Origin: Elusimicrobiota bacterium
Lineage (GTDB): Bacteria; Elusimicrobiota; Elusimicrobia; FEN-1173
NCBI GenBank assembly: GCA_016706425.1
Contig: JADJJR010000001.1
Coordinates: 496,001-560,000, forward strand
DNA length: 64,000 bases
Direction of reading: 5' to 3'
Under the pieces are notes generated by a model that was not told where the DNA came from, did not search any database, and saw only the letters and a program-made list of their open reading frames with translations. The first letter of the stretch is position 1. Each line of letters starts with the position of its first letter. The translations under genes were made by a program, and so were the position numbers. Of this stretch, positions 8,205 through 16,424 are shown piece after piece.

Positions 8205-9443
8205 ATGAAACATTGGATTTTCCTTTTTCTTTTCCTGCCGTGCGGGGTTCGGTCCCTAGGGGCTGTCCCGTTGGAGACCGTTCTGATCGAGGTCGAGGCG
8301 GCGAACCCGGGTCTGGCCGCCCTGCGGGCCGAAGCGCGGGCCCTGGCGGCGGAGGCGCGGGCCCGGGGGACGTGGCCCGATCCGGAGGTCGGGCGCGCCT
8401 GGGAGAAAACCCCCGCCGGCGACCGCATGACCCATTGGCGCACGTCGCAAACGGTGCCTTTCCCCGGAAAAAAGTCCCTGGAAGCGGCGGTGGCGCGGCA
8501 GGGGGCGCGGGCCGCCGACGCTGGGGTTCGTCAACAGGCCCTCGCGCTGCGGGCCGAAGCCCGGGCCCTGGCCGCACGGGTCGCCCGGGGGGACGCGGTC
8601 ATCGCCCGTTGGACGGAACAGCGAGATCTTGTGAGCGGGCTTATGGCGTCCTTGCGGGGGCGGGTCGCGGGCGTTCGGGGCGGCATGGAAACCGGCGGCG
8701 GGCCGGTCCTGGACCTCTATGCGCTGGAGGCCGAACGCGGCCGCATGGACAACATGATCCGCATGGAACGGCTGGAACGGGACACGGCGTTGTTCCGATT
8801 GAACGCGCTTGCGGGGCGGCCGTGCACCGCGCCCTGGTCCATCGAGCCGAGCCCCCTGGCCGAACCGCCCGCCGTGGACGTTCTGTTGGAACGGGCCGGG
8901 CGCGAGAACCCCTCCCTGGCCGCGGCCCGCGCCCGGGCGCACGGCGGCGACCTCGAAAAAACGCGGGCCCGCCTCGATTGGGCGCCGGACATCGGTCTCA
9001 TGTGGGACGAACAGCGCATGGACGACGCGCGGGGGCGGGAAGCCGGCGTCTCCTTGATGCTGCCGCTGTGGGGCGCGCCGCGGGGGGCAAACCGCGCGGC
9101 GGGCGCCCGGACCGCGGCGGCCGAGGCTGAGCGGGCGGCCATGCAAAACGAGGTTGCCCGGGATGTCCGGACGGAGCACACCGAAGTCCGGACGCGCCTG
9201 GACGCGGTCCGGTCCTACGAGCGGGACATTCTGCCCGCGTCCCGCAGCGCCCTCGCCTTGACCCGCCGTCAATACGAAGCCGGCCGCGCCGACTTTCTCC
9301 GCATGCTGGAGGCGTTGCGGAGCGCGTCGCAGGCGGAGGTGGAACACCAAGACGCGCTCCACGAATACGCGCGCCATTGGGGCATGTTGGAAGTCGCCGC
9401 GGGCGCCCCCTTGGACCCTTTACCGACAGGAGATCGACGATGA
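8205..9443 (+). CDS. cusC: TolC-family outer-membrane efflux protein (CusC/CzcC-like)
   Basis: 412 aa with a signal peptide and an AGGAG ribosome binding site 6 nt before the ATG. The protein consists of two long heptad-rich helical repeats (for example LRAEARALAAEARARG, and RRQYEAGRADFLRMLEALRSA near the C-terminus), the standard layout of TolC-type exit ducts; YEAGRADF is a family hallmark. It forms the outer-membrane channel of the tripartite pump with the downstream membrane-fusion protein and RND pump. Its stop overlaps the next start (ATGA). It lacks the lipobox that many CusC proteins have. The Cus naming rests on the neighbours. Confidence 0.85.
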   Translation: MKHWIFLFLFLPCGVRSLGAVPLETVLIEVEAANPGLAALRAEARALAAEARARGTWPDPEVGRAWEKTPAGDRMTHWRTSQTVPFPGKKSLEAAVARQGARAADAGVRQQALALRAEARALAARVARGDAVIARWTEQRDLVSGLMASLRGRVAGVRGGMETGGGPVLDLYALEAERGRMDNMIRMERLERDTALFRLNALAGRPCTAPWSIEPSPLAEPPAVDVLLERAGRENPSLAAARARAHGGDLEKTRARLDWAPDIGLMWDEQRMDDARGREAGVSLMLPLWGAPRGANRAAGARTAAAEAERAAMQNEVARDVRTEHTEVRTRLDAVRSYERDILPASRSALALTRRQYEAGRADFLRMLEALRSASQAEVEHQDALHEYARHWGMLEVAAGAPLDPLPTGDRR

Positions 9444-10456
9444 AAACCTTGATATTGGCGATGGGATTGCTGACGGGCGCCGTTCTTTTCACGGCCTGCG
9501 CGCCGGCGTCCGCCCCCAGCGACGTTAAAAAAGCGATGGTCCACTGCCCCATGCATCCGACGTACACGTCGGACCGGCCCGGGGAATGCCCCATCTGCCA
9601 CATGAGCCTGGTGCCCATCGAACCGGCGGCCCCCGCGGCCGACGGCGCGCCGGCGATGGCGGACCGCGCCGAGGTCTTCGTTCCCGCCGACAAGGAACAG
9701 TGGATCGGCGTACGGACGGCCCCGGTGGAAACCCGGGACCTCGAATTGTGGGTGCGGGCCAGCGCCCGGGTCTCCCACGACCCGGATCTCTTCGCCGCTT
9801 TGGCGGAACACCGCGAGGTGCTCGCCACCCGGGAACGGGACGGCGCGCGCGCCGAGGAATTGTTGCGCTCATCGCGCCTGCGGCTGGCCCAATTCGGCCT
9901 GACCGAGGGACAAATGGACCGCATGGCCCGGGCGGGGGGCGCGGGTCTTCTGGCCGGCACGGGGCCGGGGCTCGTGTACGTCCAGGTTTACGAGGACGAG
10001 GCGGGGGTCGTCAAGCCCGGCCAATCCGTGGACTTGACCTCCCCCGCGCTGCCAGGCGAAACCTTGAGGGGCCGGGTGGAGTCCCTCGACCGGGTGGTGG
10101 ACCCGGCGACGCGGACCTTGCGGGCGCGCGTGCGCGTCGCCGCGGGGGCGGAGCGCCTGCGGCCGGAAATGTTCCTCGAGGCGGTCCTCCATGTCTCCCT
10201 GGGAAAGCGCCGCGTCCTGCCCAAGGAGGCCGTGATCGACACGGGTCTGCGCCGCCTTGTCTACGTCAAGACCGCCCCGGGGCATTACAGGCCCCGCGAA
10301 GTCACGCTCGGCCGCGAGGGGGAGGACGCCTTCGAGGTGTTGGCGGGGGTGGCGGACGGGGACGAGGTGGTGGCGTCGGCCCAATTCCTGATCGACTCGG
10401 AATCGCGGCTCAAGGCGGTGGTGGGCCCGGCGACCGGCGGACACGCCCATGATTAA
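9440..10456 (+). CDS. cusB: Membrane-fusion protein of heavy-metal efflux (CusB-like lipoprotein)
   Basis: 338 aa from the ATG at 9440 in the ATGA overlap with cusC. A lipoprotein signal ends at Cys20 (LFTAC). Residues about 33-60 form a heavy-metal-binding segment, VHCPMHPTY ... GECPICHMSLVP, of the kind found at the N-terminus of CusB-type adaptors; the second half reads CPICHM instead of the usual CPxCGM. Lipoyl/beta-barrel stretches follow (VYVQVYEDEAGVVKPGQSV, RVESLDRVVDPATRTLRARV). The protein is short for the family, with a reduced alpha-hairpin. It links inner-membrane CusA to CusC in the periplasm and may pass Cu(I)/Ag(I) to the pump. It overlaps cusA by 8 nt. Confidence 0.88.
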   Translation: MKTLILAMGLLTGAVLFTACAPASAPSDVKKAMVHCPMHPTYTSDRPGECPICHMSLVPIEPAAPAADGAPAMADRAEVFVPADKEQWIGVRTAPVETRDLELWVRASARVSHDPDLFAALAEHREVLATRERDGARAEELLRSSRLRLAQFGLTEGQMDRMARAGGAGLLAGTGPGLVYVQVYEDEAGVVKPGQSVDLTSPALPGETLRGRVESLDRVVDPATRTLRARVRVAAGAERLRPEMFLEAVLHVSLGKRRVLPKEAVIDTGLRRLVYVKTAPGHYRPREVTLGREGEDAFEVLAGVADGDEVVASAQFLIDSESRLKAVVGPATGGHAHD

Positions 10457-13400
10457 TAAAATCATCGCTTTTTCGGCCCACAACAAGTTTCTGGTCCTTC
10501 TCCTGACCTTGATCGGGGCCCTGGCGGCCACCTGGTGCGTCAAGAACGTGCCCCTGGACGCGTTGCCCGATTTGTCGGACACACAGGTCATCGTCTATTC
10601 CCAATGGGACCGAAGCCCGGACATCATTGAGGACCAGGTCACCTACCCCATCGTGTCCTCCCTTTTGGGCGCCCCCCGGGTGAAGGCGGTGCGCGGGTTC
10701 TCGGATTTCGGGTTTTCCTACGTCTACGTGATCTTCCAAGACGGGACCGATCTCTATTGGGCGCGGAGCCGCGTGTTGGAATATTTGTCGAAGATCCAGT
10801 CGCGCCTGCCCGACGGGGTCAAGACGGAGCTGGGCCCCGACGCCACCGGCGTGGGGTGGGTGTACCAATACGCCCTCGTCGATAAAACCGGTCGGCACGA
10901 CCTGGCCCAGCTGCGGGGTTTCCAGGACTGGACCCTCCGCTATTGGTTGCAATCGGTGCCGGGCGTGGCCGAGGTGGCGTCCCTGGGGGGCTTTCAAAAA
11001 CAATACCAGGTGAACGTGAACCCCCACGCCCTGGCGGCCCACGGGGTGCCGCTCCTGAAGGTCGTCGAGGCCGTGCGCCAGGGCAACAACGATGTCGGGG
11101 CCCGGCTGGTGGAATTCGCCGGCGCGGAATACATGGTCCGCGGGCGGGGTTACGCCCGGGGGGTCGCCGACATTGAAAACATCGCGGTGGGGCGGGGCGC
11201 GGACGGCACGCCGGTGTTGGTGAAAAATGTCGCCCGCGTGGTCGTGGGGCCCGACATCCGCCGGGGGGTGGCCGACCTGGACGGTCTGGGGGAAACCGTG
11301 GGCGGGATCGTGGTCATGCGCTCGGGGGAAAACGCCCTCAACGTGATTGACCGGGTGAAGGCCAAGATCCGGGATGTGAAGGCGTCCCTCCCCGAAGGGA
11401 TGGAGATCGTTCCCGTCTACGACCGGTCGGATCTCATTCACCGGGCCATCGACACCCTCACGCACGAATTGGTCCTGGCCATGATCGTCGTGAGCGTGGT
11501 GATCCTCCTGTTCCTCTGGCACATTCCGTCGGCGCTCGTGCCCATCCTCACCATCCCGGTGAGCGTGTTGCTGGCTTTCATCCCCATGTACGGCTTGGGG
11601 CTCACGACCAACATCATGTCCCTGGCCGGCATCGCCATCTCCATCGGGGTCCTCGTGGACGGGGCCATCGTCGAGGTGGAAAACGCCTACAAGCGTCTCG
11701 AGGAATGGGAGGCCGGAGGACGGAAGGGGGACTTTCACGCCGTGCGTTTGGCCGCGCTCCAGGAAGTGGGTCCGTCGGTGTTCTTTTCCCTGCTCGTGAT
11801 CGCGGTGGCCTTCCTCCCCATCTTCACCTTGGTGGACCAGGAGGGGCGGCTCTTTAAACCCCTGGCCACCACGAAGAACCTGACGATGTTCCTGGCGGCG
11901 GTCCTGGCGATCACTCTCGACCCGGCCATGCGCATGCTCTTCACGCGCATGAACCCCTGGCGGTTCAAACCGGCCTGGGCCGCCCGGATCGCGAACGCCG
12001 TGACGGTCGGGACCTATTACCCGGAGGAGAAACACCCCGTCAGCCGGCGCCTCTTCGCCCTTTACGACCCCGTCTGCCGATGGACCCTGCGGCATCCCAT
12101 GCGCACGCTCGGGGCCGCGCTCCTGTTGATGGCGGCGACGGCGCCGGTTTTTTTCAAGCTCGGGTCCGAGTTCATGCCGCCCTTGAATGAGGGCGTCCTG
12201 CTTTACATGCCGACCACGATGCCGGGGATTTCCGTCACCGAGGCCCAGCGGCTGCTGCAGACCCAGGACAAAATCCTCAAAAGCTTTCCCGAAGTCGACC
12301 GGGTGCTCGGCAAGGCGGGGCGCGCCGAGACCGCCACGGACCCCGCGCCCTTTTCCATGATGGAGACGACGGTGGTCCTCCAGCCCAAGGGAAAATGGCG
12401 AAAGGAATTCGGCGGGGAATTGGATCGGTTGGTCGCCGCGCTGGACAAGGCCCTCAAGTTGCCCGGGGTGGTCAACGCCTGGACGATGCCGATCAAGGCC
12501 CGCATCGACATGCTCACCACCGGCGTTCGCACGCCCGTGGGGATCAAGGTGTTCGGCGACGACCTGGGAAAAATCGAAAAAGTGGGGGCCGAACTCGAGC
12601 GGTTGCTGCCCGCCGTCCCGGGCACGCGCAGCGTCTACGCCGAGCGGGCCGCGGGCGGTTACTTCCTCGATGTGGACCTGCGGCGGGACCGGCTGGCCCG
12701 TTTCGGGCTCACCGTGGAGGAGGCGCAAAGGGTGTTGATGTCGGCGGTCGGTGGGGAGACCGTCACGACGACCATCGAGGGCCGCGAACGTTACGGGGTG
12801 AGCGTGCGCTACGCCCGGGAATTCCGCGATGATTTGCCCAAATTGAAGAGGGTGCTCGTGACCGCGATGTCCGGGGCCCAGGTGCCCCTGGGCCAATTGG
12901 CGGAGTTCCGCCTGGTGGCGGGACCCGCCATGATCCGCGACGAGGACGGGCAATTGGCGGGCTACGTTTACGTCGATATCGAGGGCCGCGACGTGGGCGG
13001 GTACGTCGAGGCCGCGAAGAAACGGGTGGACGAGGGGCTGTCCTTGCCCCCGGGGATCGCCTTGGTTTGGAGCGGGCAATACGAAAATATGTTGCGGGTG
13101 CGACAACGGCTCAAAATCGTGGTCCCCGTGACGCTCTTCCTGATTTTCGTCCTGCTCTACATGAACACGGGTTCCGCCGCCAAGACCTGGATCGTTCTGT
13201 TGGCCGTGCCGTTTTCCATGGTCGGCGCGGTGTGGTTGCTTTGGGCGTTGGATTACAACCTGTCCATCGCCGTGGGAGTGGGGCTCATCGCGCTGTTGGG
13301 CCTGGACGCCGAAACCGGGGTTTTCATGCTCCTTTACTTGGACCTTTCGTACGAAGACGCCAAAAAGCGCGGGGGCCTGGGACGCCCCGGCGCTCTGGAG

Positions 13401-13631
13401 GAGGCCCTCGTGCACGGCGCCGTCAAGCGCATCCGCCCCAAACTCATGACGGTCCTGACGTCCATGGTCGGTCTGTTGCCCATCATGTTCAGTTCCGGCA
13501 CCGGGGCCGATATGATGAAGCGCGTCGCCGCGCCGCTCGTCGGTGGCCTCGCGACGAGTTTCGTCCTGGAATTGTTGGTGTACCCGCCGCTTTACCTGCT
13601 GTGGAAACGACGCAAAGGAGACAACGCATGA
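10449..13631 (+). CDS. cusA: Heavy-metal RND efflux pump CusA/CzcA family
   Basis: 1,060 aa, full length for HME-RND pumps. N-terminal helix, then the porter signature DALPDLSDTQVIVYSQW and SDFGFSYVYVIFQDGTD. The TM4 region GIAISIGVLVDGAIVEVENA carries the Asp of the proton relay. RIDMLTTGVRTPVGIKVFG is the loop that in CusA contains a copper-binding Met. The second membrane half (VPVTLFLIFVLLYMN ... KLMTVLTSMVGLLPIMFSSG) is complete. It exports metal from periplasm or cytoplasm through CusB and CusC, driven by protons. The RIDML motif and the CPMHP domain in the partner favour Cu/Ag over Co/Zn/Cd, but specificity is not proven. It overlaps its neighbours by 8 and 4 nt. Confidence 0.94.
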   Translation: MINKIIAFSAHNKFLVLLLTLIGALAATWCVKNVPLDALPDLSDTQVIVYSQWDRSPDIIEDQVTYPIVSSLLGAPRVKAVRGFSDFGFSYVYVIFQDGTDLYWARSRVLEYLSKIQSRLPDGVKTELGPDATGVGWVYQYALVDKTGRHDLAQLRGFQDWTLRYWLQSVPGVAEVASLGGFQKQYQVNVNPHALAAHGVPLLKVVEAVRQGNNDVGARLVEFAGAEYMVRGRGYARGVADIENIAVGRGADGTPVLVKNVARVVVGPDIRRGVADLDGLGETVGGIVVMRSGENALNVIDRVKAKIRDVKASLPEGMEIVPVYDRSDLIHRAIDTLTHELVLAMIVVSVVILLFLWHIPSALVPILTIPVSVLLAFIPMYGLGLTTNIMSLAGIAISIGVLVDGAIVEVENAYKRLEEWEAGGRKGDFHAVRLAALQEVGPSVFFSLLVIAVAFLPIFTLVDQEGRLFKPLATTKNLTMFLAAVLAITLDPAMRMLFTRMNPWRFKPAWAARIANAVTVGTYYPEEKHPVSRRLFALYDPVCRWTLRHPMRTLGAALLLMAATAPVFFKLGSEFMPPLNEGVLLYMPTTMPGISVTEAQRLLQTQDKILKSFPEVDRVLGKAGRAETATDPAPFSMMETTVVLQPKGKWRKEFGGELDRLVAALDKALKLPGVVNAWTMPIKARIDMLTTGVRTPVGIKVFGDDLGKIEKVGAELERLLPAVPGTRSVYAERAAGGYFLDVDLRRDRLARFGLTVEEAQRVLMSAVGGETVTTTIEGRERYGVSVRYAREFRDDLPKLKRVLVTAMSGAQVPLGQLAEFRLVAGPAMIRDEDGQLAGYVYVDIEGRDVGGYVEAAKKRVDEGLSLPPGIALVWSGQYENMLRVRQRLKIVVPVTLFLIFVLLYMNTGSAAKTWIVLLAVPFSMVGAVWLLWALDYNLSIAVGVGLIALLGLDAETGVFMLLYLDLSYEDAKKRGGLGRPGALEEALVHGAVKRIRPKLMTVLTSMVGLLPIMFSSGTGADMMKRVAAPLVGGLATSFVLELLVYPPLYLLWKRRKGDNA

Positions 13632-13969
13632 AAAAGCGCGTTCTGTGGGGAACGTTGTTGTTGGGGGGGATGACCGCCGTCGCGGCGCCCGTGAAAAAAG
13701 CGGCGCCGCTCGCGCCGGGGGAATACGGGGCGACGCTCCCCGCCTTCGTCTGCGGCGGGTGCGCCGAATGGGTCCAAAGCCGTCTGGAAAAAGACAAGCG
13801 CCTGACGGCCGTGGCCGTCGACCCGATCCCCCGGGCGTTGCGGTTTCGGGTCAAGCCCGGCCCCGGTGTGACGTCCGCCGAACTTCAAGAGGTCCTCGAC
13901 GGGGCCGCGACCCAAATGGGCATGGGGGCGGATTACACGATGAAGAATTTGAAACCGCGGGGGCGCTGA
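13628..13969 (+). CDS. Small secreted HMA-like (MerP-like) metal-binding protein
   Basis: 113 aa starting in the cusA stop (ATGA). A signal peptide (to about AVA-AP) is followed by a single domain with a CGGCAEWVQSRLEKDKRL motif and a DPIPRALRFRVKPG strand, which resembles the CxxC metal site and following helix of heavy-metal-associated (HMA) domains. It most likely carries Cu(I) or Ag(I) in the periplasm for the pump, as a CusF substitute; no CusF is present. The CxxC spacing is seen directly; the HMA fold is inferred. It closes the operon and converges with the hemerythrin gene with only 7 nt between, and no terminator hairpin is visible. Confidence 0.75.
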   Translation: MKKRVLWGTLLLGGMTAVAAPVKKAAPLAPGEYGATLPAFVCGGCAEWVQSRLEKDKRLTAVAVDPIPRALRFRVKPGPGVTSAELQEVLDGAATQMGMGADYTMKNLKPRGR

Positions 13970-13976
13970 GAGGGGG

Positions 13977-14399
13977 TCAGGGCGCCGGTTCGGGGAGCCG
14001 GTCCTGATCCTTAAGCCAATCGGTGAACTGGGTGTCCTGCTCGATGATGTGGTGGGTGATCCAATCCGAGACGAAAAGCGTCAGCTCCGTCGTCAGGATG
14101 ATCAGCCCTTCGGCGTGCAGCTCGATGAAACGCTGGACGCGCTCGGCGAAATCGTTGTGGAGCGCGCGGTGGGCCTCGAGTCCGGGATAGCCGGCCGCGC
14201 GCATCTGTTTTTCCTCTTCGTGGAAGTGGATGCGGGTGTAGGAGGCCAAAAACGCCAGGGTTTTCGGGACAACCTCCTTCTCCGCGGGATCCACCAGCGC
14301 GTCGTGAAGGGCGTTAAGGCGGCGGAATAATTCCTGGTGTTGAGCGTCGATGGTCTTGTAACCCGTGGCGAATTTGTCCGACCAGGCGATCAATGGCAT
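13977..14399 (-). CDS. Bacteriohemerythrin
   Basis: 140 aa from the ATG at 14399, preferred over longer starts because GAGGAAAT lies just upstream and the protein then begins at the family start (MPLIAWSDKFATGYKTID). The di-iron ligand pattern is complete: IDAQHQELF, HFHEEEKQM, LEAHRALHNDF and a C-terminal WITHHIIEQD. It is a cytoplasmic four-helix oxygen-binding protein used for O2 sensing, storage or detoxification. It lies 10 nt after the DUF486 gene and is probably in one transcript with it. Confidence 0.95.
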   Translation of the reverse strand: MPLIAWSDKFATGYKTIDAQHQELFRRLNALHDALVDPAEKEVVPKTLAFLASYTRIHFHEEEKQMRAAGYPGLEAHRALHNDFAERVQRFIELHAEGLIILTTELTLFVSDWITHHIIEQDTQFTDWLKDQDRLPEPAP

Positions 14400-14409
14400 G
14401 GATTTCCTC

Positions 14410-14754
14410 TCAGCCGCGAAAAATAAAGTAGACGGCGCCCAGAACGCAAAGGCCGGCCCACACGTAATTCCATTTGAGGGGCTGGCCCATGTAATAGACC
14501 GTGAAGGGGACAAAGACCGTCAAACTCACGACTTCCTGGAGGATTTTGAGTTGGGGAAGGGGCATCGCCCCGTGGCCGATTCGATTGGCGGGCACTTGCA
14601 GGCAGTATTCAAAAAACGCGACGCCCCAACTGACCAGGGCGACGAAAAACCAAGGGCGGTGGGCCATGTCCTTCAAATGGGCGTACCACGCGAAGGTCAT
14701 GAACAGGTTGGAGCCGATCAAAAGGCCCGTGGTCTTGAGGAACACCGGATTCAT
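14410..14754 (-). CDS. DMT-superfamily small membrane protein (DUF486)
   Basis: 114 aa from the ATG at 14754, which follows GGGAGG with good spacing. Four transmembrane helices. The family pattern is clear: LLIGSNLFMTFAWYAHLK, FVALVSWGVAFFEYCLQVPANRIGH, LKILQEVVSLTVFVPFTVYYMG and KWNYVWAGLCVLGAVYFIFRG. DUF486 proteins resemble small drug/metabolite transporters, but their substrate is unknown. A TATAAT hexamer on the minus strand (14787-14782) is a likely -10 element for this gene and the hemerythrin behind it. Confidence 0.92.
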   Translation of the reverse strand: MNPVFLKTTGLLIGSNLFMTFAWYAHLKDMAHRPWFFVALVSWGVAFFEYCLQVPANRIGHGAMPLPQLKILQEVVSLTVFVPFTVYYMGQPLKWNYVWAGLCVLGAVYFIFRG

Positions 14755-14781
14755 CGTGCCTCCCTGGGGCGACGCGGCGCC

Positions 14782-14787
14782 ATTATA
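14782..14787 (-). promoter_or_regulatory. -10 element TATAAT for the DUF486-hemerythrin unit
   Basis: On the minus strand TATAAT runs from 14787 to 14782, 28 nt before the DUF486 start codon. No strong -35 match is visible. The divergent gene at 14858 has its own candidate -10 (TAAAAT, 14823-14828). Confidence 0.45.
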
Positions 14788-14857
14788 TCTTTTGTTGTTT
14801 GCGAAACGCCCTCCGCTTTGTTTAAAATCATGGATACGATCGATTGAAGGAGGACCC

Positions 14858-15313
14858 ATGGCGCCCCAAAAGAAAAAAACGGTTCGACGTTCGGCCCCGA
14901 AGAAAAAAGCGGTGAAAAAGGCCGTCGCCCGCGCGAAAAAGCCCGCGGCGAAGAAGACGAAGAAAACCCCGGCGAAAAAGACCGCGGCCCGCGCCGCGAA
15001 GCCGGCGCGCAAGACCGCCGTGGCGGAGGCCGCCGTTCTGCCCTGGCGCCAACCCTTGGCCGGCGAAACATGGATCGGCGTGGTCGAAGACTATTTTTCC
15101 CATGTCGGGGTGATCGCGGCCACGCTCAAGGCCGCGCTCGCCGTGGGGGACAAGATTCACGTGCGCGGCCACACCACCGACATGGCCGAAACCGTGGAAT
15201 CCCTCCAGATCGACCACGCGCCCGTGGCGGCGGCGGCCGCCGGGGATTCCGTGGGCATCAAGGCGATCGGCAAATGCCGTGCGGGGGATTACATTTACAA
15301 GGCCAAGGCGTGA
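14858..15313 (+). CDS. Histone-H1-like Lys/Ala tail fused to EF-Tu-domain-2-like protein
   Basis: 151 aa behind GAAGGAGG. Residues 2-50 are almost only Lys, Ala, Arg, Pro and Thr (KKKAVKKA, KKTKKTPAKK), like the tail of eukaryotic H1 and of bacterial H1-like proteins. Residues 65-151 form a separate beta-barrel-like domain, beginning GETWIGVVEDYFSHVGV, then AALAVGDKIHVRGHTTDMAETVESLQIDH and GDSVGIKAIGKCRAGDYIYKA. This matches the short 'translation elongation factor-like' family related to EF-Tu domain 2. The basic tail probably binds nucleic acid (DNA or rRNA). The combination is unusual. It overlaps the next gene (GTGA). Confidence 0.8.
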   Translation: MAPQKKKTVRRSAPKKKAVKKAVARAKKPAAKKTKKTPAKKTAARAAKPARKTAVAEAAVLPWRQPLAGETWIGVVEDYFSHVGVIAATLKAALAVGDKIHVRGHTTDMAETVESLQIDHAPVAAAAAGDSVGIKAIGKCRAGDYIYKAKA

Positions 15314-15945
15314 CCCCGCGCGTTCGCCGCGCCGCGACCGCGGCGGGGCTCTTGACCACCCTGGCCGTCGCCGTGGCGATCGGGCGGCAGACCCCGTCCG
15401 TCGCCTCGGGCGCGCCCCCCTACCGTTGGTTGGGCCCCCCCAACGCGACGGTCGTCTTGGAGGAGTTCTCGGATTTCGAGTGCCCCAAGTGCGCCCAAGC
15501 CCAGACCGATATTAAAAATCTCCAGAACGCCGCCCCCGACCGGATCGCCCTGGTGTTTCACCACGCGCCGCTCCGCCAGCACGCGCACGCGGTTCCCGCG
15601 GCCCGGGCCGCCGAGGCGGCCGGGCTCCAGGGCAAGTTTTGGGAATACGCGGAGCGGTTGTTTGAACGCCAAAAAGAGTGGGCGCCCCACCCGCCGGTGG
15701 CGGGGCACGACCCGCGCCCTTTTCTGTTGGCCTACGCCCGGGACCTCGGCCTCGACGCGGCGCGCTTCACGGCGGACATGGACGGGACGTTGACCGCCGA
15801 CCGCGTCCGTCAGGACCGGGAAACCGCCGACCGGATCGCCATCCCCGCCACGCCGACGGTGTTTGTGAAAGACCGGATGCTGGTGGGGTCCTCCCAAATC
15901 GCTTCCCTGGGCCCCCGGTTCGTGCAGTGGGCGCTGGACCAATGA
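15310..15945 (+). CDS. DsbA-like thiol:disulfide oxidoreductase
   Basis: 211 aa with a GTG start in the GTGA overlap. An N-terminal membrane anchor or signal (residues about 8-25) precedes a thioredoxin fold of the DsbA_4/DsbG type. The active site is C58-P-K-C61 in EEFSDFECPKCAQ and the cis-proline loop is IPATPTVF. It would oxidise or isomerise disulfides in the periplasm. Its stop overlaps the MauE-like gene (ATGA), whose product is a plausible membrane redox partner. Confidence 0.88.
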   Translation: MTPRVRRAATAAGLLTTLAVAVAIGRQTPSVASGAPPYRWLGPPNATVVLEEFSDFECPKCAQAQTDIKNLQNAAPDRIALVFHHAPLRQHAHAVPAARAAEAAGLQGKFWEYAERLFERQKEWAPHPPVAGHDPRPFLLAYARDLGLDAARFTADMDGTLTADRVRQDRETADRIAIPATPTVFVKDRMLVGSSQIASLGPRFVQWALDQ

Positions 15946-16424
15946 CCCCGCGCGTCCGCACCGGGGTGGGTTTGGCGGCGGCCGTCCTTCGGATTTTGCC
16001 GGGAGCCGTTCTGGTGTTTTCCGGATTTCTGAAGGCCATCCGGCCCCCCGAGGAATTCGCCGCCCTGCTGTCCGATTATTGGATCCTGCCGCCGGCCTTG
16101 CTTGTGCCCTTGGCCCGGGGGGTGCCCTGGGTGGAAATGTGGGTCGGTCTTTGCCTGTTGACGGGGTTCGGCGTGCGTCGCGCGGCGACGGCCGCGGCGG
16201 TCCTGTACGGGGCCTTCATCGTTTTCCTGGCGCAGTCCTTGCTCCGCCAATTGCCCATGAACGACTGCGGCTGTTTCGGTCGCCTCGGCCCGGCCCTGCG
16301 GCCGGCGCAAACCCTGGTCATGGACATCGTTCTGGGGGCCCTGTGCGTTTTGGCGGCCTGGGACCGCGAGGCGCGCTTCAGCCTCGACCGTTGGATCGAT
16401 CCCGCGCGGTTCAATAAAAATTGA
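15942..16424 (+). CDS. MauE/DoxX-like membrane protein
   Basis: 160 aa with four predicted transmembrane helices. The MauE hallmark NDCGCFGRLG near residue 107 carries two Cys at the periplasmic face; PGAVLVFSGFLKAI near the N-terminus and the DYWILPP segment are also typical. MauE proteins support disulfide formation in their partner proteins, and pairing with a DsbA-like gene with a 4-nt overlap fits a small oxidative-folding module. DoxX is a distant alternative. It overlaps the next gene by TTGA. Confidence 0.85.
   Translation: MTPRVRTGVGLAAAVLRILPGAVLVFSGFLKAIRPPEEFAALLSDYWILPPALLVPLARGVPWVEMWVGLCLLTGFGVRRAATAAAVLYGAFIVFLAQSLLRQLPMNDCGCFGRLGPALRPAQTLVMDIVLGALCVLAAWDREARFSLDRWIDPARFNKN

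Noticed and set aside
10410..13415. A 1,001-codon minus-strand ORF
   Set aside because: Antisense to cusA, which has full family motifs. The antisense product is low-complexity and His/Gly-rich.
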